A DNA stretch of 35,189 nt from the IMG/VR virus record IMGVR_UViG_3300027573_000488, positions 1-35,189 of that record, one strand, 5' to 3'. This DNA is from a virus. Under the pieces are notes generated by a model. The model saw nothing but the letters and a program-made list of their open reading frames with translations. It did not search any database and had not been told where the DNA came from. Positions 5,751 to 12,627 of this stretch are shown in pieces. Numbering within the stretch: position 1 is the first letter of the stretch; each line of letters begins with the position of its first letter. The position numbers and the translations under genes are program-made.

Positions 5751-7607
5751 ATGTCGAAACCGCAGAAGAATAAACCGCCGGTGGTCAGCGCTGGACCGGA
5801 TCAAACGGTGATCCTTGGAAACCCAGCCACCCTCTCGGGCTCCGTGAGCGATGATAAACTCCCGAAGCCGCCACGATTAACGAGCGGATGGACATTCGTA
5901 TCCGGACCGGGAGCGGTGACATTCACAAACCCAAACTCCGCTATGACGCAGGCTAGTTTCACGATGGCAGGCCAATACGTCCTGCGCCTGCGTGGCTTTG
6001 ATGGGGAGATGGCAACGGTCGATGATGTGATGGTTACGGTGAATAAGCCGCCAGTCGAGCCACCACCTGACCCTGCGGGTCCATTGCCAGAACTCCCGAG
6101 GGTCCAGGTTGACATAACGTATACGAATCCAACGGGGCAAACACTCCGGGTGCGAGACAGCGGACAACTTCAAACCGCGCTGAATACGTGTCTCCCCGGC
6201 GATCTGATCGTGGTGGAGATTGGGGGATATGTAGGCTCATTCAGTCTCCCGAAGAAGACAGCCGACGCGCCTGTGTACATCGTCAGCAGTGCGTTAGCTA
6301 TGCTCCCGAGCGGGAGAGTGAGCCCAATGGACGCCGGTGCCATGCCGAGACTCATAGCGCCCGATCCAACAAGCTCGGCTCTCTACACCCTCCCCTCCGC
6401 CCATGACTATCGCTTCGTGGGAATTGATTTCGGCTGTGAGAAAGGAGAACCGAATAATGGACTGGTACGATTGGGAACTGGAAGTGAGACGAATGTCTCG
6501 GATTTCCCTTCTCGCATTGTTCTCGATCGGTGTCTTATTCGAGGCGATGCTGGCACTGGGGGTCGTCGCGGCGTACTACTTAGCGGTAATCATCTGGGGA
6601 TTGTGAAGAGCCATATCAGCGACTGGAAGCTGACGGATCGGGATGCACAGGCGATCGCGGGATGGACCGGACGTGGGCCGTGGAGGATTGAGGATTGCTA
6701 CCTCGAAGCCAGCGGGGAAGCGTTCCTCAGCGGCGGGAGCGATCCGCTGATTGATGATCTCGTGCCGAGCGACATACAGGTTAGCGATTGTCTCTTCTCG
6801 AAGCCGCTCGCGTGGAATCCGTACAGTCCGGCGTACGACGGCTCCCAATGGCAGTGTAAGAACGCACTTGAACTCAAGAACGCGCGGCGGGTGCTGATAT
6901 CCGGCAACACGATGGAGAATAATTGGTTCGCAGCGCAGAGTGGGGCGATGGTGCTATTCACTCCTAAGAATCAGGATGGATTAGCGACCTGGAGCACGGT
7001 TGAGGACGTGACGATGACTGGGAATAGAATCGCTGGAACGCTTCGAGGTTGGGCGATCAGCGGGAACGATGGCGGCTTCCCATCAGCCGGTGGACGGAGG
7101 ATTCTGATTAAGAACAACTATGTGAGTGATCTCGGGGGAGCGTTGTGGGGAGAGGGTCAAGCGCCCTCATGGGAAGCGAGTTGTGTGTTCCTGATGACGG
7201 GGGGGATGGAGGACGTACAGATCGATCACCTCACGGCGATCCGAGCGATTGGTGCGTCGTTCCCCGGCGCATTCATGTTGGCCGATGGAGCCGCTTATCA
7301 TCGGTTCAAGCTCATGAATAGCATATGGGAGAGCAATGCGTATGGGATCAAGGGAGGAGGGACACAGCAGGGTAACGCGACGCTGGCGGTGTGGTTCCCA
7401 AACGCAGAGGTCAAGCGGAACCTGATGATTGGTGCGTCGTCATGGGATTATCCGACCGATAACTTCTTCCCGGCATCAACGAGTAGCGTGGGATTCGTGA
7501 AGTATCCGGAGGATGTGAGACTGGCGGCTGGTGGGTTGTACGTTGGGCAAGGGACTGATGGGTCGAATCCAGGAGCAGCGGATAGCCTGCTCGGAGGTGG
7601 CGCGTGA
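5751..7607 (+). CDS. PKD-domain plus parallel beta-helix protein (pectate-lyase-like fold)
   Basis: The 618-residue product has two parts. Residues about 8-105 match a PKD/REJ-type immunoglobulin-like domain (PPVVSAGPDQTVILGNPATL, QYVLRLRGFDG, VDDVMVTVN). After a proline linker (PPVEPPPDPAGPLPELP), residues about 120-570 show the short turns of a right-handed parallel beta-helix (RCLIRGDAGTG, IEDCYLEASG, VLISGNTMENNW, ILIKNNYVSDLGG). Such proteins bind or cleave polysaccharides, for example tailspike depolymerases. No signal peptide is visible. ATG at 5751 is preceded by GAGG; TTG at 5745 is a weaker alternative. It is odd that a spike-like gene lies in the early plus-strand block rather than with the virion genes. 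A hydrophobic frame is embedded at 6457-6606. Confidence 0.85.
   Translation: MSKPQKNKPPVVSAGPDQTVILGNPATLSGSVSDDKLPKPPRLTSGWTFVSGPGAVTFTNPNSAMTQASFTMAGQYVLRLRGFDGEMATVDDVMVTVNKPPVEPPPDPAGPLPELPRVQVDITYTNPTGQTLRVRDSGQLQTALNTCLPGDLIVVEIGGYVGSFSLPKKTADAPVYIVSSALAMLPSGRVSPMDAGAMPRLIAPDPTSSALYTLPSAHDYRFVGIDFGCEKGEPNNGLVRLGTGSETNVSDFPSRIVLDRCLIRGDAGTGGRRGVLLSGNHLGIVKSHISDWKLTDRDAQAIAGWTGRGPWRIEDCYLEASGEAFLSGGSDPLIDDLVPSDIQVSDCLFSKPLAWNPYSPAYDGSQWQCKNALELKNARRVLISGNTMENNWFAAQSGAMVLFTPKNQDGLATWSTVEDVTMTGNRIAGTLRGWAISGNDGGFPSAGGRRILIKNNYVSDLGGALWGEGQAPSWEASCVFLMTGGMEDVQIDHLTAIRAIGASFPGAFMLADGAAYHRFKLMNSIWESNAYGIKGGGTQQGNATLAVWFPNAEVKRNLMIGASSWDYPTDNFFPASTSSVGFVKYPEDVRLAAGGLYVGQGTDGSNPGAADSLLGGGA
6457..6606 (+). 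CDS. Possible embedded small membrane protein in an alternative frame
   Basis: A 49-codon frame lies fully inside the beta-helix gene in another frame. AAAGGAG (6441-6447) stands 9 nt before its ATG, a good SD for an internal site. The product begins MDWYDWELEVRRMSR and continues as about 34 hydrophobic residues (LLALFSIGVLFEAM, LALGVVAAYYLAVIIWGL), enough for one long or two short membrane helices. The layout, a short charged N-terminus plus membrane segment, would suit a small phage membrane peptide such as a holin-like protein. Chance remains quite possible because shifted beta-helix codons can yield hydrophobic residues. Confidence 0.3.
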   Translation: MDWYDWELEVRRMSRISLLALFSIGVLFEAMLALGVVAAYYLAVIIWGL

Positions 7608-7723
7608 CGTTGTTGATAGTGGAATGGGTTGCGGGATTGTTGGCAGTGGGTCTAGTAGCGCTAGTATTGACTGTTAATACATTGCTAAAGGAACTTAGAC
7701 CAAAGGATAAAGGAGCGCGTTGA
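7604..7723 (+). CDS. 39-residue single-pass membrane peptide
   Basis: A GTG start at 7604 overlaps the previous stop (GTGA) and has GGAGG 6 nt upstream (7593-7597). The product is MTLLIVEWVAGLLAVGLVAL followed by VLTVNTLLKELRPKDKGAR: a single hydrophobic segment of about 22 residues and a basic cytoplasmic-type tail. The stop overlaps the next ATG (TGATG). The size and layout resemble small phage membrane peptides of unknown role. Strong translational coupling on both sides supports a real gene. Confidence 0.65.
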   Translation: MTLLIVEWVAGLLAVGLVALVLTVNTLLKELRPKDKGAR

Positions 7724-7902
7724 TGAATGACCAGTGGGCAACGTTTGAGATTCCGGTGCCACAAAAGGTTTCAGCACATTTGAAACTTCCATCGGATTTA
7801 ACCTTTGCCGAGTGGTCGCTGATTAGCGATCTTATCCATGTGTGGATTAGAAGAACTGAGCCGCAACCGCTGCCAGAGCCACCGAAGGAAGAAATGACGT
7901 GA
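7723..7902 (+). CDS. Small hypothetical protein
   Basis: The ATG at 7723 is coupled to the previous TGA and has AAGGAG upstream. The 59-residue product starts MNDQWATFEIPVPQKVSAHL, is rich in Leu and Pro, and ends PLPEPPKEEMT. The phrase LPSDLTFAEWSLISDLIHVW looks like a small helical domain. I recognise no family. It is part of a run of seven very short genes with 1-11 nt overlaps. Confidence 0.7.
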   Translation: MNDQWATFEIPVPQKVSAHLKLPSDLTFAEWSLISDLIHVWIRRTEPQPLPEPPKEEMT

Positions 7903-8099
7903 TGACAACAACCAGACACCCGCAGGCGATTGCGCTAGACAAATGGTTGGAATCCGAAGAAGGAAAGACTGCCGTAAATGACTCGCTTCTCAGGCACTCA
8001 AAAGACGTTCACTATCTTGAGAACCGCATCAAGCGAGCCTTTGCCGCTGGTTGGGGTGCCGCTGAAGCCCAGCAGAAGAAGGGATGGAGAGATGAGTAA
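7902..8099 (+). CDS. Small helical hypothetical protein
   Basis: The ATG at 7902 overlaps the previous TGA (TGATG); an adjacent GTG at 7899 is less likely. The 65-residue product is almost all helical and charged (ALDKWLESEEGKTAVNDSLL, HYLENRIKRAFAAGWGAAEA). The phrase RAFAAGWGAAEAQQKKG recalls small phage proteins ending in an AFxAGW segment, but I cannot name a function. The last 8 nt overlap the next gene. Confidence 0.7.
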   Translation: MTTTRHPQAIALDKWLESEEGKTAVNDSLLRHSKDVHYLENRIKRAFAAGWGAAEAQQKKGWRDE

Positions 8100-8313
8100 G
8101 GCACACCAAGCACTGATTGGTCCTGACCCGCAAGGCTTCAATAAAGACGATGATGACAGCAACAAGGCTCGCTGGATTGCCGAGGGCAGGCGGCTGGAGC
8201 GGCGACTCATTAAGCGATGGGTTGCTAATCAGAGACTTCTTTACCAACACGATTACACGAACTTAGAGAACAAGCTCGCAGCCCGCTCCAAGCGCGGGCG
8301 GAGGAAGACGTGA
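8092..8313 (+). CDS. Small basic hypothetical protein
   Basis: The ATG at 8092 (in the context GGAGAGATGAG) overlaps the preceding gene by 8 nt. The 73-residue product is basic and helical (GRRLERRLIKRWVANQRLLY) and ends KLAARSKRGRRKT, a tail suggesting nucleic-acid contact. It overlaps the next GTG start by 4 nt. No family recognised. Confidence 0.65.
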   Translation: MSKAHQALIGPDPQGFNKDDDDSNKARWIAEGRRLERRLIKRWVANQRLLYQHDYTNLENKLAARSKRGRRKT

Positions 8314-8453
8314 GTGAGTTTGCCAGAGAACTACTCATACTGCTAGCAATCAGCACGTTCTGGTTCTGGGTTGGCTTCGGTATCGGCAGGATCTATCAGG
8401 ACGAGCGATCCAAGCGGAAGCCACCGAAGGGAGGCGAGAGGGATGCTAGTTAA
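8310..8453 (+). CDS. 47-residue small membrane protein
   Basis: A GTG start at 8310 overlaps the previous TGA (GTGA); GGAGGAAGAC is just upstream. The product is MSEFARELLILLAISTFWFW followed by VGFGIGRIYQ and a basic, proline-containing tail (DERSKRKPPKGGERDAS). A single membrane helix of about 20 residues with an N-out-like short acidic head is clear. It overlaps the next ATG by 11 nt. It resembles small phage inner-membrane proteins; the exact role is unknown. Confidence 0.6.
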   Translation: MSEFARELLILLAISTFWFWVGFGIGRIYQDERSKRKPPKGGERDAS

Positions 8454-8631
8454 ACACGGTTACGCAATACGCATTGGGAGAGAGCCGCAAGACTCTCCCT
8501 ACTTCATGCTCTCAGAAGACAGAAAAGGCGTGCAGATATTCGACAAACGCGGAGAGGCGCTGGCTAAAAAGCCAAAGGAAACAAGGTGCGCGGTTGTGCG
8601 CGTAAAGATTGTTGAGCAGGGAGGCGCGTGA
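8443..8631 (+). CDS. Small hypothetical protein
   Basis: I place the start at ATG 8443, with GGGAGG 8 nt upstream, rather than the earlier in-frame ATG at 8371, which lies inside the membrane-protein gene. The 62-residue product has probable beta-strands (GYAIRIGREP, PYFMLSEDRKGVQIFDKRGE, CAVVRVKIVEQGGA). The stop overlaps the following ATG. Small all-beta proteins of this type are common in phage early clusters but their functions are mostly unknown. Confidence 0.65.
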   Translation: MLVKHGYAIRIGREPQDSPYFMLSEDRKGVQIFDKRGEALAKKPKETRCAVVRVKIVEQGGA

Positions 8632-10010
8632 TGGAGGATAAGCAACAGACCGACTCATGGCGTGGCAGGTTGATACGTATCATGTCGGCAATCAAGAACG
8701 GCGGTGGCACTGGGCATGAAGTCGTCAGGCTGGGTGAGATTATCGACGAGATGAGCACGCCTGTGCATCCGATGGAGCCTAAGCCGAGTGATCCAATTCC
8801 AGAGGAGCTTGTTCACAAAGTGGCAGTGTCTATACATGAGACTGCACACATGTCTACGTTTCGCGCAAGAGCTGTACACGTTCTTGACGCCATCGACTTC
8901 GCCGCCCTGCGCTCAGAGTACGAGGATATCTTGGTTGACCGCAACAAGTTGATGGCTGACTTCCAGCGTGTGCGCTCCGAGTTGCAGGCTGCGCAGGCCG
9001 ACTTGGAAGGTAGTAAAAACCATATCGAAGCCCTAAACTCTGTTCTCCGAGAGCACAATGAGGCTGCTTCAATCTTTCAACCCGGCGGACGACTGCACAA
9101 GATAGCTGGGTTGCCGCTTGGCAAGAGTGCCGTCGTTGAAGGGTTCAAGTGGTTCAAGGCCCAGTTGCAGGCTGCGCAGGCCGAGATGCTGGCGAAGGAA
9201 GAGGAGATACGGCAACATAGGGATGCGCTGGCTTTGATGCAAGAAAGAGAAGAGGGACTTCAGCAGCAGTTGCAGGCTGCGCAGGAAAAGCTCAATCAGA
9301 ACCGATGTAACTCTGGACATGAAACGCTTCCGCTAGTTCTATGGGACTGTCCCGAGTGCTCAAGGATTACCCGAGAGAGCTTGCGGAACGAAAACGAGAT
9401 GATGAGAACATCACTGTTCGATTGCAGAGAGCAGTTGCAGGCTGCGCAGGCCAGGATTGAGCAGCTTGATGGACAGATTGTTGAGTATGAAACCTATCGA
9501 ATGCAGCAGATCCGTGAAAGGGATGAGCAACTCGCCGCAGCCCAGGCCGATAGTGAGCGTGCTTGGTCACTCATTGAAGCGTCAGGAGTGCCAAAGGATC
9601 GCGCCAAGACTATTAGCGGCGGTATCATGGTGCTACAGCAACGCATGAACAAGGAAAGCCATTTACTTCAGGCCCAACTCGCCGCAGCCCAGGAGCAGGT
9701 GCGCTTGCACGAAGCCGACTCCAAGCAGAACTGGCAGGCGTTGCAGGTGGCTGAAGCGCAGGTGCGGATGCAGGAAGACCATCGGATTAGAATAGGTAGG
9801 GAGATTGTCCGACTTGAGGAGCAGGTGCGGGAGAAGGACGCGGAGATTGAGCGGATGGATCAGCGCGAGCGTGGCCTGTTCGATCAGATTGCAGCCTCGC
9901 AGCGTGAGGTAGAGCGGTTGAAGGCGGAGAATGAGACGCTGAAGAAGAATCTGGAAGCTGAAATCAAGCATTCACAAGACCTCGAAGACGACTTACGACG
10001 TGCGATATAA
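8631..10010 (+). CDS. Long coiled-coil protein with LQAAQA repeats
   Basis: ATG at 8631 has AGGGAGG upstream; GTG at 8628 is an alternative. The 459-residue product is nearly all helical coiled coil. A segment QLQAAQA or QLAAAQA recurs at about residues 118, 179, 214, 269, 301 and 350. In DNA the first four copies are nearly identical (TTGCAGGCTGCGCAGG) and the last two form a second type (CTCGCCGCAGCCCAGG), so the gene grew by two rounds of duplication. A break near residues 225-245 holds CNSGH and CPEC, a possible zinc site between coil segments. It could be a structural rod, a scaffold or a filamentous cytoplasmic protein. No tape-measure features are seen, and its location in the early block argues against a virion rod. 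Confidence 0.8.
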   Translation: MEDKQQTDSWRGRLIRIMSAIKNGGGTGHEVVRLGEIIDEMSTPVHPMEPKPSDPIPEELVHKVAVSIHETAHMSTFRARAVHVLDAIDFAALRSEYEDILVDRNKLMADFQRVRSELQAAQADLEGSKNHIEALNSVLREHNEAASIFQPGGRLHKIAGLPLGKSAVVEGFKWFKAQLQAAQAEMLAKEEEIRQHRDALALMQEREEGLQQQLQAAQEKLNQNRCNSGHETLPLVLWDCPECSRITRESLRNENEMMRTSLFDCREQLQAAQARIEQLDGQIVEYETYRMQQIRERDEQLAAAQADSERAWSLIEASGVPKDRAKTISGGIMVLQQRMNKESHLLQAQLAAAQEQVRLHEADSKQNWQALQVAEAQVRMQEDHRIRIGREIVRLEEQVREKDAEIERMDQRERGLFDQIAASQREVERLKAENETLKKNLEAEIKHSQDLEDDLRRAI

Positions 10011-10017
10011 ATAGTTC

Positions 10018-10045
10018 TTGACATTCTCCTATAGGAGTCTAATAT
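10018..10045 (+). promoter_or_regulatory. Sigma70-like promoter with a 12-bp palindromic operator in its spacer
   Basis: TTGACA (10018-10023) is followed after 16 nt by TAATAT (10040-10045), 30 nt before the next ATG. The spacer contains CTCCTATAGGAG (10026-10037), a perfect 12-bp palindrome placed where a bound protein would block RNA polymerase. The gene it precedes encodes a small likely DNA-binding protein, so autoregulation is a simple model. The promoter call rests on consensus and position; the operator call on the palindrome. Confidence 0.6.
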
Positions 10046-10074
10046 ACACCTCGCGTAACGGAGCCGCTGCCACC

Positions 10075-10410
10075 ATGAAAACCAAGAAAATCCACCCCCA
10101 CTACAAACAACCCCGCAGCGTATTGCTGACTCATGAGGAGGATCTCCAGGTCCAGCTTATCGCCGCGAAGCTCAGCGTAGAGAGAGGGAGGCAGCAATCG
10201 AAGTCGGGGATCATGCGGGAAGCGATTCTCATGTTCATTGGGTTGCATGAAGTAGGGAACGGAACGAAGTCAAAGAGGGGACAAACATCATGCCGAACAA
10301 AGAAAGAAATTCGAGAAGCACTCCAGCCAAGAATAAAGCGACTAAACCAACAAGCCAAGGAAGCGAAGGTACTAACAAAGCAGCTTCGAGCAACGCGCTC
10401 AGCAGAATAG
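10075..10410 (+). CDS. Small basic protein, possible ribbon-helix-helix-like regulator
   Basis: The 111-residue product starts at ATG 10075, with GGAG about 11 nt upstream. The part SVLLTHEEDLQVQLIAAKLS followed by SKSGIMREAILMFIGLHEVG reads as a strand then two helices, the order of MetJ/Arc-type ribbon-helix-helix proteins, with a polar first strand. The rest is a basic, coiled-coil-like tail (KKEIREALQPRIKRLNQQAK). It follows a promoter with a palindromic operator, so it may repress its own transcript and the recombination genes downstream. The last 121 nt overlap the next gene in another frame. RHH assignment is by eye and uncertain. Confidence 0.65.
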   Translation: MKTKKIHPHYKQPRSVLLTHEEDLQVQLIAAKLSVERGRQQSKSGIMREAILMFIGLHEVGNGTKSKRGQTSCRTKKEIREALQPRIKRLNQQAKEAKVLTKQLRATRSAE

Positions 10411-11672
10411 TCCTCCCGCCCAGTGAGTTCATCGTCGATCGATCGCGACTGATTGACTTCCAGCAGTGCCCGAGGATGGGGTTCTACGGGTATGGGTACG
10501 ATGGAATCGGACTCGATACGCTGAAGAAGAGTGTGTATTTGCTCCGAGGACAAGCGATCCACACAGGGGTAGCGATTATCCTGGCTGGATATCCTAGCAA
10601 GCCCGAAGACGCAATCAGAGCAGCACTGGCTGAGTTTGAAGTGCGTGCTCGGAAGGGCATGGAAATCGAGAAAGGGGAAGAGAACCCTCCCTCGATTGAG
10701 GAAGAGAAGAGAATCATCGAGGGGGCGCTGTGGGCCTTCGTCGCTACGCTCCTCCCAAGAATCAAGGCCCAGTACACCATCCTCGACGTGGAACGGGAGG
10801 AAGCCGTATCCCTCGGCGATGGCGTAACTCTCCTGGCGCGCACCGATGCCCTCCTTGAGCATAAGATCGACCATACGCTGCATATCTGGTCCCTGAAGAC
10901 AACGAAGCAGTATGACTCAAGAAAAGAAGCGGATGGACAGACGGATATCCAAGGGTTATCAGAGGCCCTCGCGGTCGAAGCGCGGCTCGGGAAGAAAGTG
11001 AAATCCATCCAGATGTGCTACTTCATACTCGGGCGGAGGAAGACGATCGAAACCGATATTGGGAAAGAGACGATTACCCAATCGCCGTTCGCGTGGGGGT
11101 ATCGGAGGTTGGGAGGTGGTATCGGACAGGGGGATGAATACTACGCCAGTCAGTATTGGGAGTGCCATGAGCCCCACACCACGACGCATACGAAGAAAGC
11201 CACATCTTGTCCCGGAGGGAAGACTCACAAGATCAACGATGACTTCGAGATGTTCCCAACCGATGAATACCCATGCGGGATACAAGGGTGGATTGAGGAT
11301 ATCGCGAGCGGAGAGGTGAAAGGTGGGGATCTGGAATCACTCATCCTGCTCCCGTCTGAATACTTCCGCCAAGAACGGGACATCGTGAGCTTCAAGCGTC
11401 AGGCGTTCTATCAGGCACGGGAGATCAAGGAAGGACTGACAGCAGTGAACCGCTACTCCCACCCCGACGAGAAGGAGATCAAAGAGGACGCCCTGGATGC
11501 GATGTTTCGTCAGCACAAGCACAGGTGTCACTACCCCGGCGATTGCAATTTCCTGAAGTTGTGCTTCCCACCTCCAGGCGAGAGGGACGACATTGCGAAG
11601 AATCCCTTGAAGTATGGATACAGGCTCCGAGAACCCAATCACCCTGCGGAGTTGCAGACGTTGAAAGGATAA
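10290..11672 (+). CDS. RecB/Cas4-like PD-(D/E)XK nuclease with four Fe-S-type cysteines
   Basis: The 460-residue product has the Cas4/RecB-like layout: first cysteine in FQQCPRMGFY (C60), GQAIHTG (H91), an acidic motif LLARTDALLE (D186), SLKTTK (K203), and a C-terminal cysteine set CHYPGDCNFLKLC (C413, C419, C425). In AddB/Cas4 families such cysteines bind a 4Fe-4S cluster and the D..(E/D)xK residues bind metal for 5'-3' or 3'-5' DNA degradation. The position expected for the E/D of the ExK motif is a serine (S201), so catalysis may be altered or another acid may serve. ATG 10290 follows AGAGGGGACA. The first about 45 residues are low-complexity (SRSTPAKNKATKPTSQGSEG) and overlap the previous gene. 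It sits before the Sak4-like ATPase, so recombination is its likely role. Confidence 0.85.
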   Translation: MPNKERNSRSTPAKNKATKPTSQGSEGTNKAASSNALSRIVLPPSEFIVDRSRLIDFQQCPRMGFYGYGYDGIGLDTLKKSVYLLRGQAIHTGVAIILAGYPSKPEDAIRAALAEFEVRARKGMEIEKGEENPPSIEEEKRIIEGALWAFVATLLPRIKAQYTILDVEREEAVSLGDGVTLLARTDALLEHKIDHTLHIWSLKTTKQYDSRKEADGQTDIQGLSEALAVEARLGKKVKSIQMCYFILGRRKTIETDIGKETITQSPFAWGYRRLGGGIGQGDEYYASQYWECHEPHTTTHTKKATSCPGGKTHKINDDFEMFPTDEYPCGIQGWIEDIASGEVKGGDLESLILLPSEYFRQERDIVSFKRQAFYQAREIKEGLTAVNRYSHPDEKEIKEDALDAMFRQHKHRCHYPGDCNFLKLCFPPPGERDDIAKNPLKYGYRLREPNHPAELQTLKG

Positions 11673-11674
11673 CG

Positions 11675-11809
11675 ATGAAAGTCAAGATGGATCTGAAGGA
11701 TGTCATCAAGCTAGCAATTCATGGGTTGGAGCTGGGGAATACGGAAGGCGTGAAGGCCCTGCTATCAGATCTCTTGAAGGAACTGGAAGAAAAGGAGACA
11801 CCCAAGTGA
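11675..11809 (+). CDS. 44-residue hypothetical protein
   Basis: ATG at 11675 has AAAGGA upstream and begins 2 nt after the nuclease stop. The product starts MKVKMDLKDVIKLAIHGLEL and continues GNTEGVKALLSDLLKELEEK, two amphipathic helices. Its stop overlaps the GTG start of the ATPase, so it is translated together with it. An in-frame ATG at 11525 lies inside the nuclease gene and is unlikely. Function unknown; a small helical partner of the ATPase is possible. Confidence 0.65.
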   Translation: MKVKMDLKDVIKLAIHGLELGNTEGVKALLSDLLKELEEKETPK

Positions 11810-12582
11810 CCCTCGATAAGATGCCAGACATACTCATCGTAGGACCGAGCGGCTCCGGGAAGACCACTTCCTTCCGCAATATGGATAGGAAAACAACGGA
11901 GTACATCGATCTGGAGGAGAAAGGATTGCCATTTGGGAAAGCATTCAAATTCCACCATCACCCGCTACGTATCGAAGGGAAAGCGCCGGATGAAGAGATC
12001 GATCCCGCCCGTGTGATCGAACAGGATAAGCAGATGATGAAGATTGCGGTGAATAATCCCGAGAGCGACGTGATCGTAAGAGACTCATTCACCAAATGGG
12101 ATGAGATGCTCCTATCGTATCAGCGGATCGTGAATAGGAACTACGACATTTACAACGGGCACAATGAATCCGTGAAGAAGATCCTGAATCGGTATAAAGG
12201 CTGTGGGAAACCCGTGGTCTGGACCGGGATCGATGAAGTTGTGAAGATCGAGACCGCCGATGAGATTGATGTGATAGGCAGGCGATTGAAAGTCTACGGG
12301 AGGGAGCTGGAAGGTACACTCGAAAAGGAATTCACCGTCGTCCTCTTCACCGAAACCGTGAAGCAAGCCAATGGCTCCCTCAAGTATTTCTTCCGCACGC
12401 ATGGCGACGGCGTGTGCAGCGCGAAAACCCCAATGGGAATGTTCAAGGACGATCTGATCGATAATGATCTGAAGGCTGTCATGGATCGGATCTGGGAGTT
12501 CTATGAGGAGCAGGAGGAAGAAGACACAGCGGCAACAGTAACTCCGAAGAAAGTAGCAGCGAAGAAAGCTGCGAAGCGATAG
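11806..12582 (+). CDS. Sak4-like phage P-loop ATPase (AAA_24-like)
   Basis: The 258-residue protein has Walker A GPSGSGKTT (13-21) and a probable Walker B in SDVIVRDSFTKW, with later sensor-like stretches (KPVVWTGIDEV, FTVVLFTETVKQ). This layout fits the single-domain RecA-like Sak4 family of phage single-strand-annealing/recombination ATPases, usually paired with an SSB-like protein. The C-terminus is basic and low-complexity (VTPKKVAAKKAAKR). GTG at 11806 overlaps the previous stop and follows AAGGAGACA. The gene is bracketed by the nuclease and, two genes later, a possible ssDNA-binding protein, matching the usual phage recombination module. Confidence 0.82.
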   Translation: MTLDKMPDILIVGPSGSGKTTSFRNMDRKTTEYIDLEEKGLPFGKAFKFHHHPLRIEGKAPDEEIDPARVIEQDKQMMKIAVNNPESDVIVRDSFTKWDEMLLSYQRIVNRNYDIYNGHNESVKKILNRYKGCGKPVVWTGIDEVVKIETADEIDVIGRRLKVYGRELEGTLEKEFTVVLFTETVKQANGSLKYFFRTHGDGVCSAKTPMGMFKDDLIDNDLKAVMDRIWEFYEEQEEEDTAATVTPKKVAAKKAAKR

Positions 12583-12627
12583 CCGAGGTTAGGCACCTAG
12601 AGACGCAGGAGAAGGAGGAACACGCAG

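Noticed and set aside
8371-8442. Longer form of the 8443-8631 gene starting at 8371
   Set aside because: The extension lies inside the membrane peptide gene in another frame and the ATG at 8443 has a proper SD.
10131-10883. 250-codon minus-strand frame across the regulator and nuclease genes
   Set aside because: Antisense to a gene with strong nuclease motifs; no SD.
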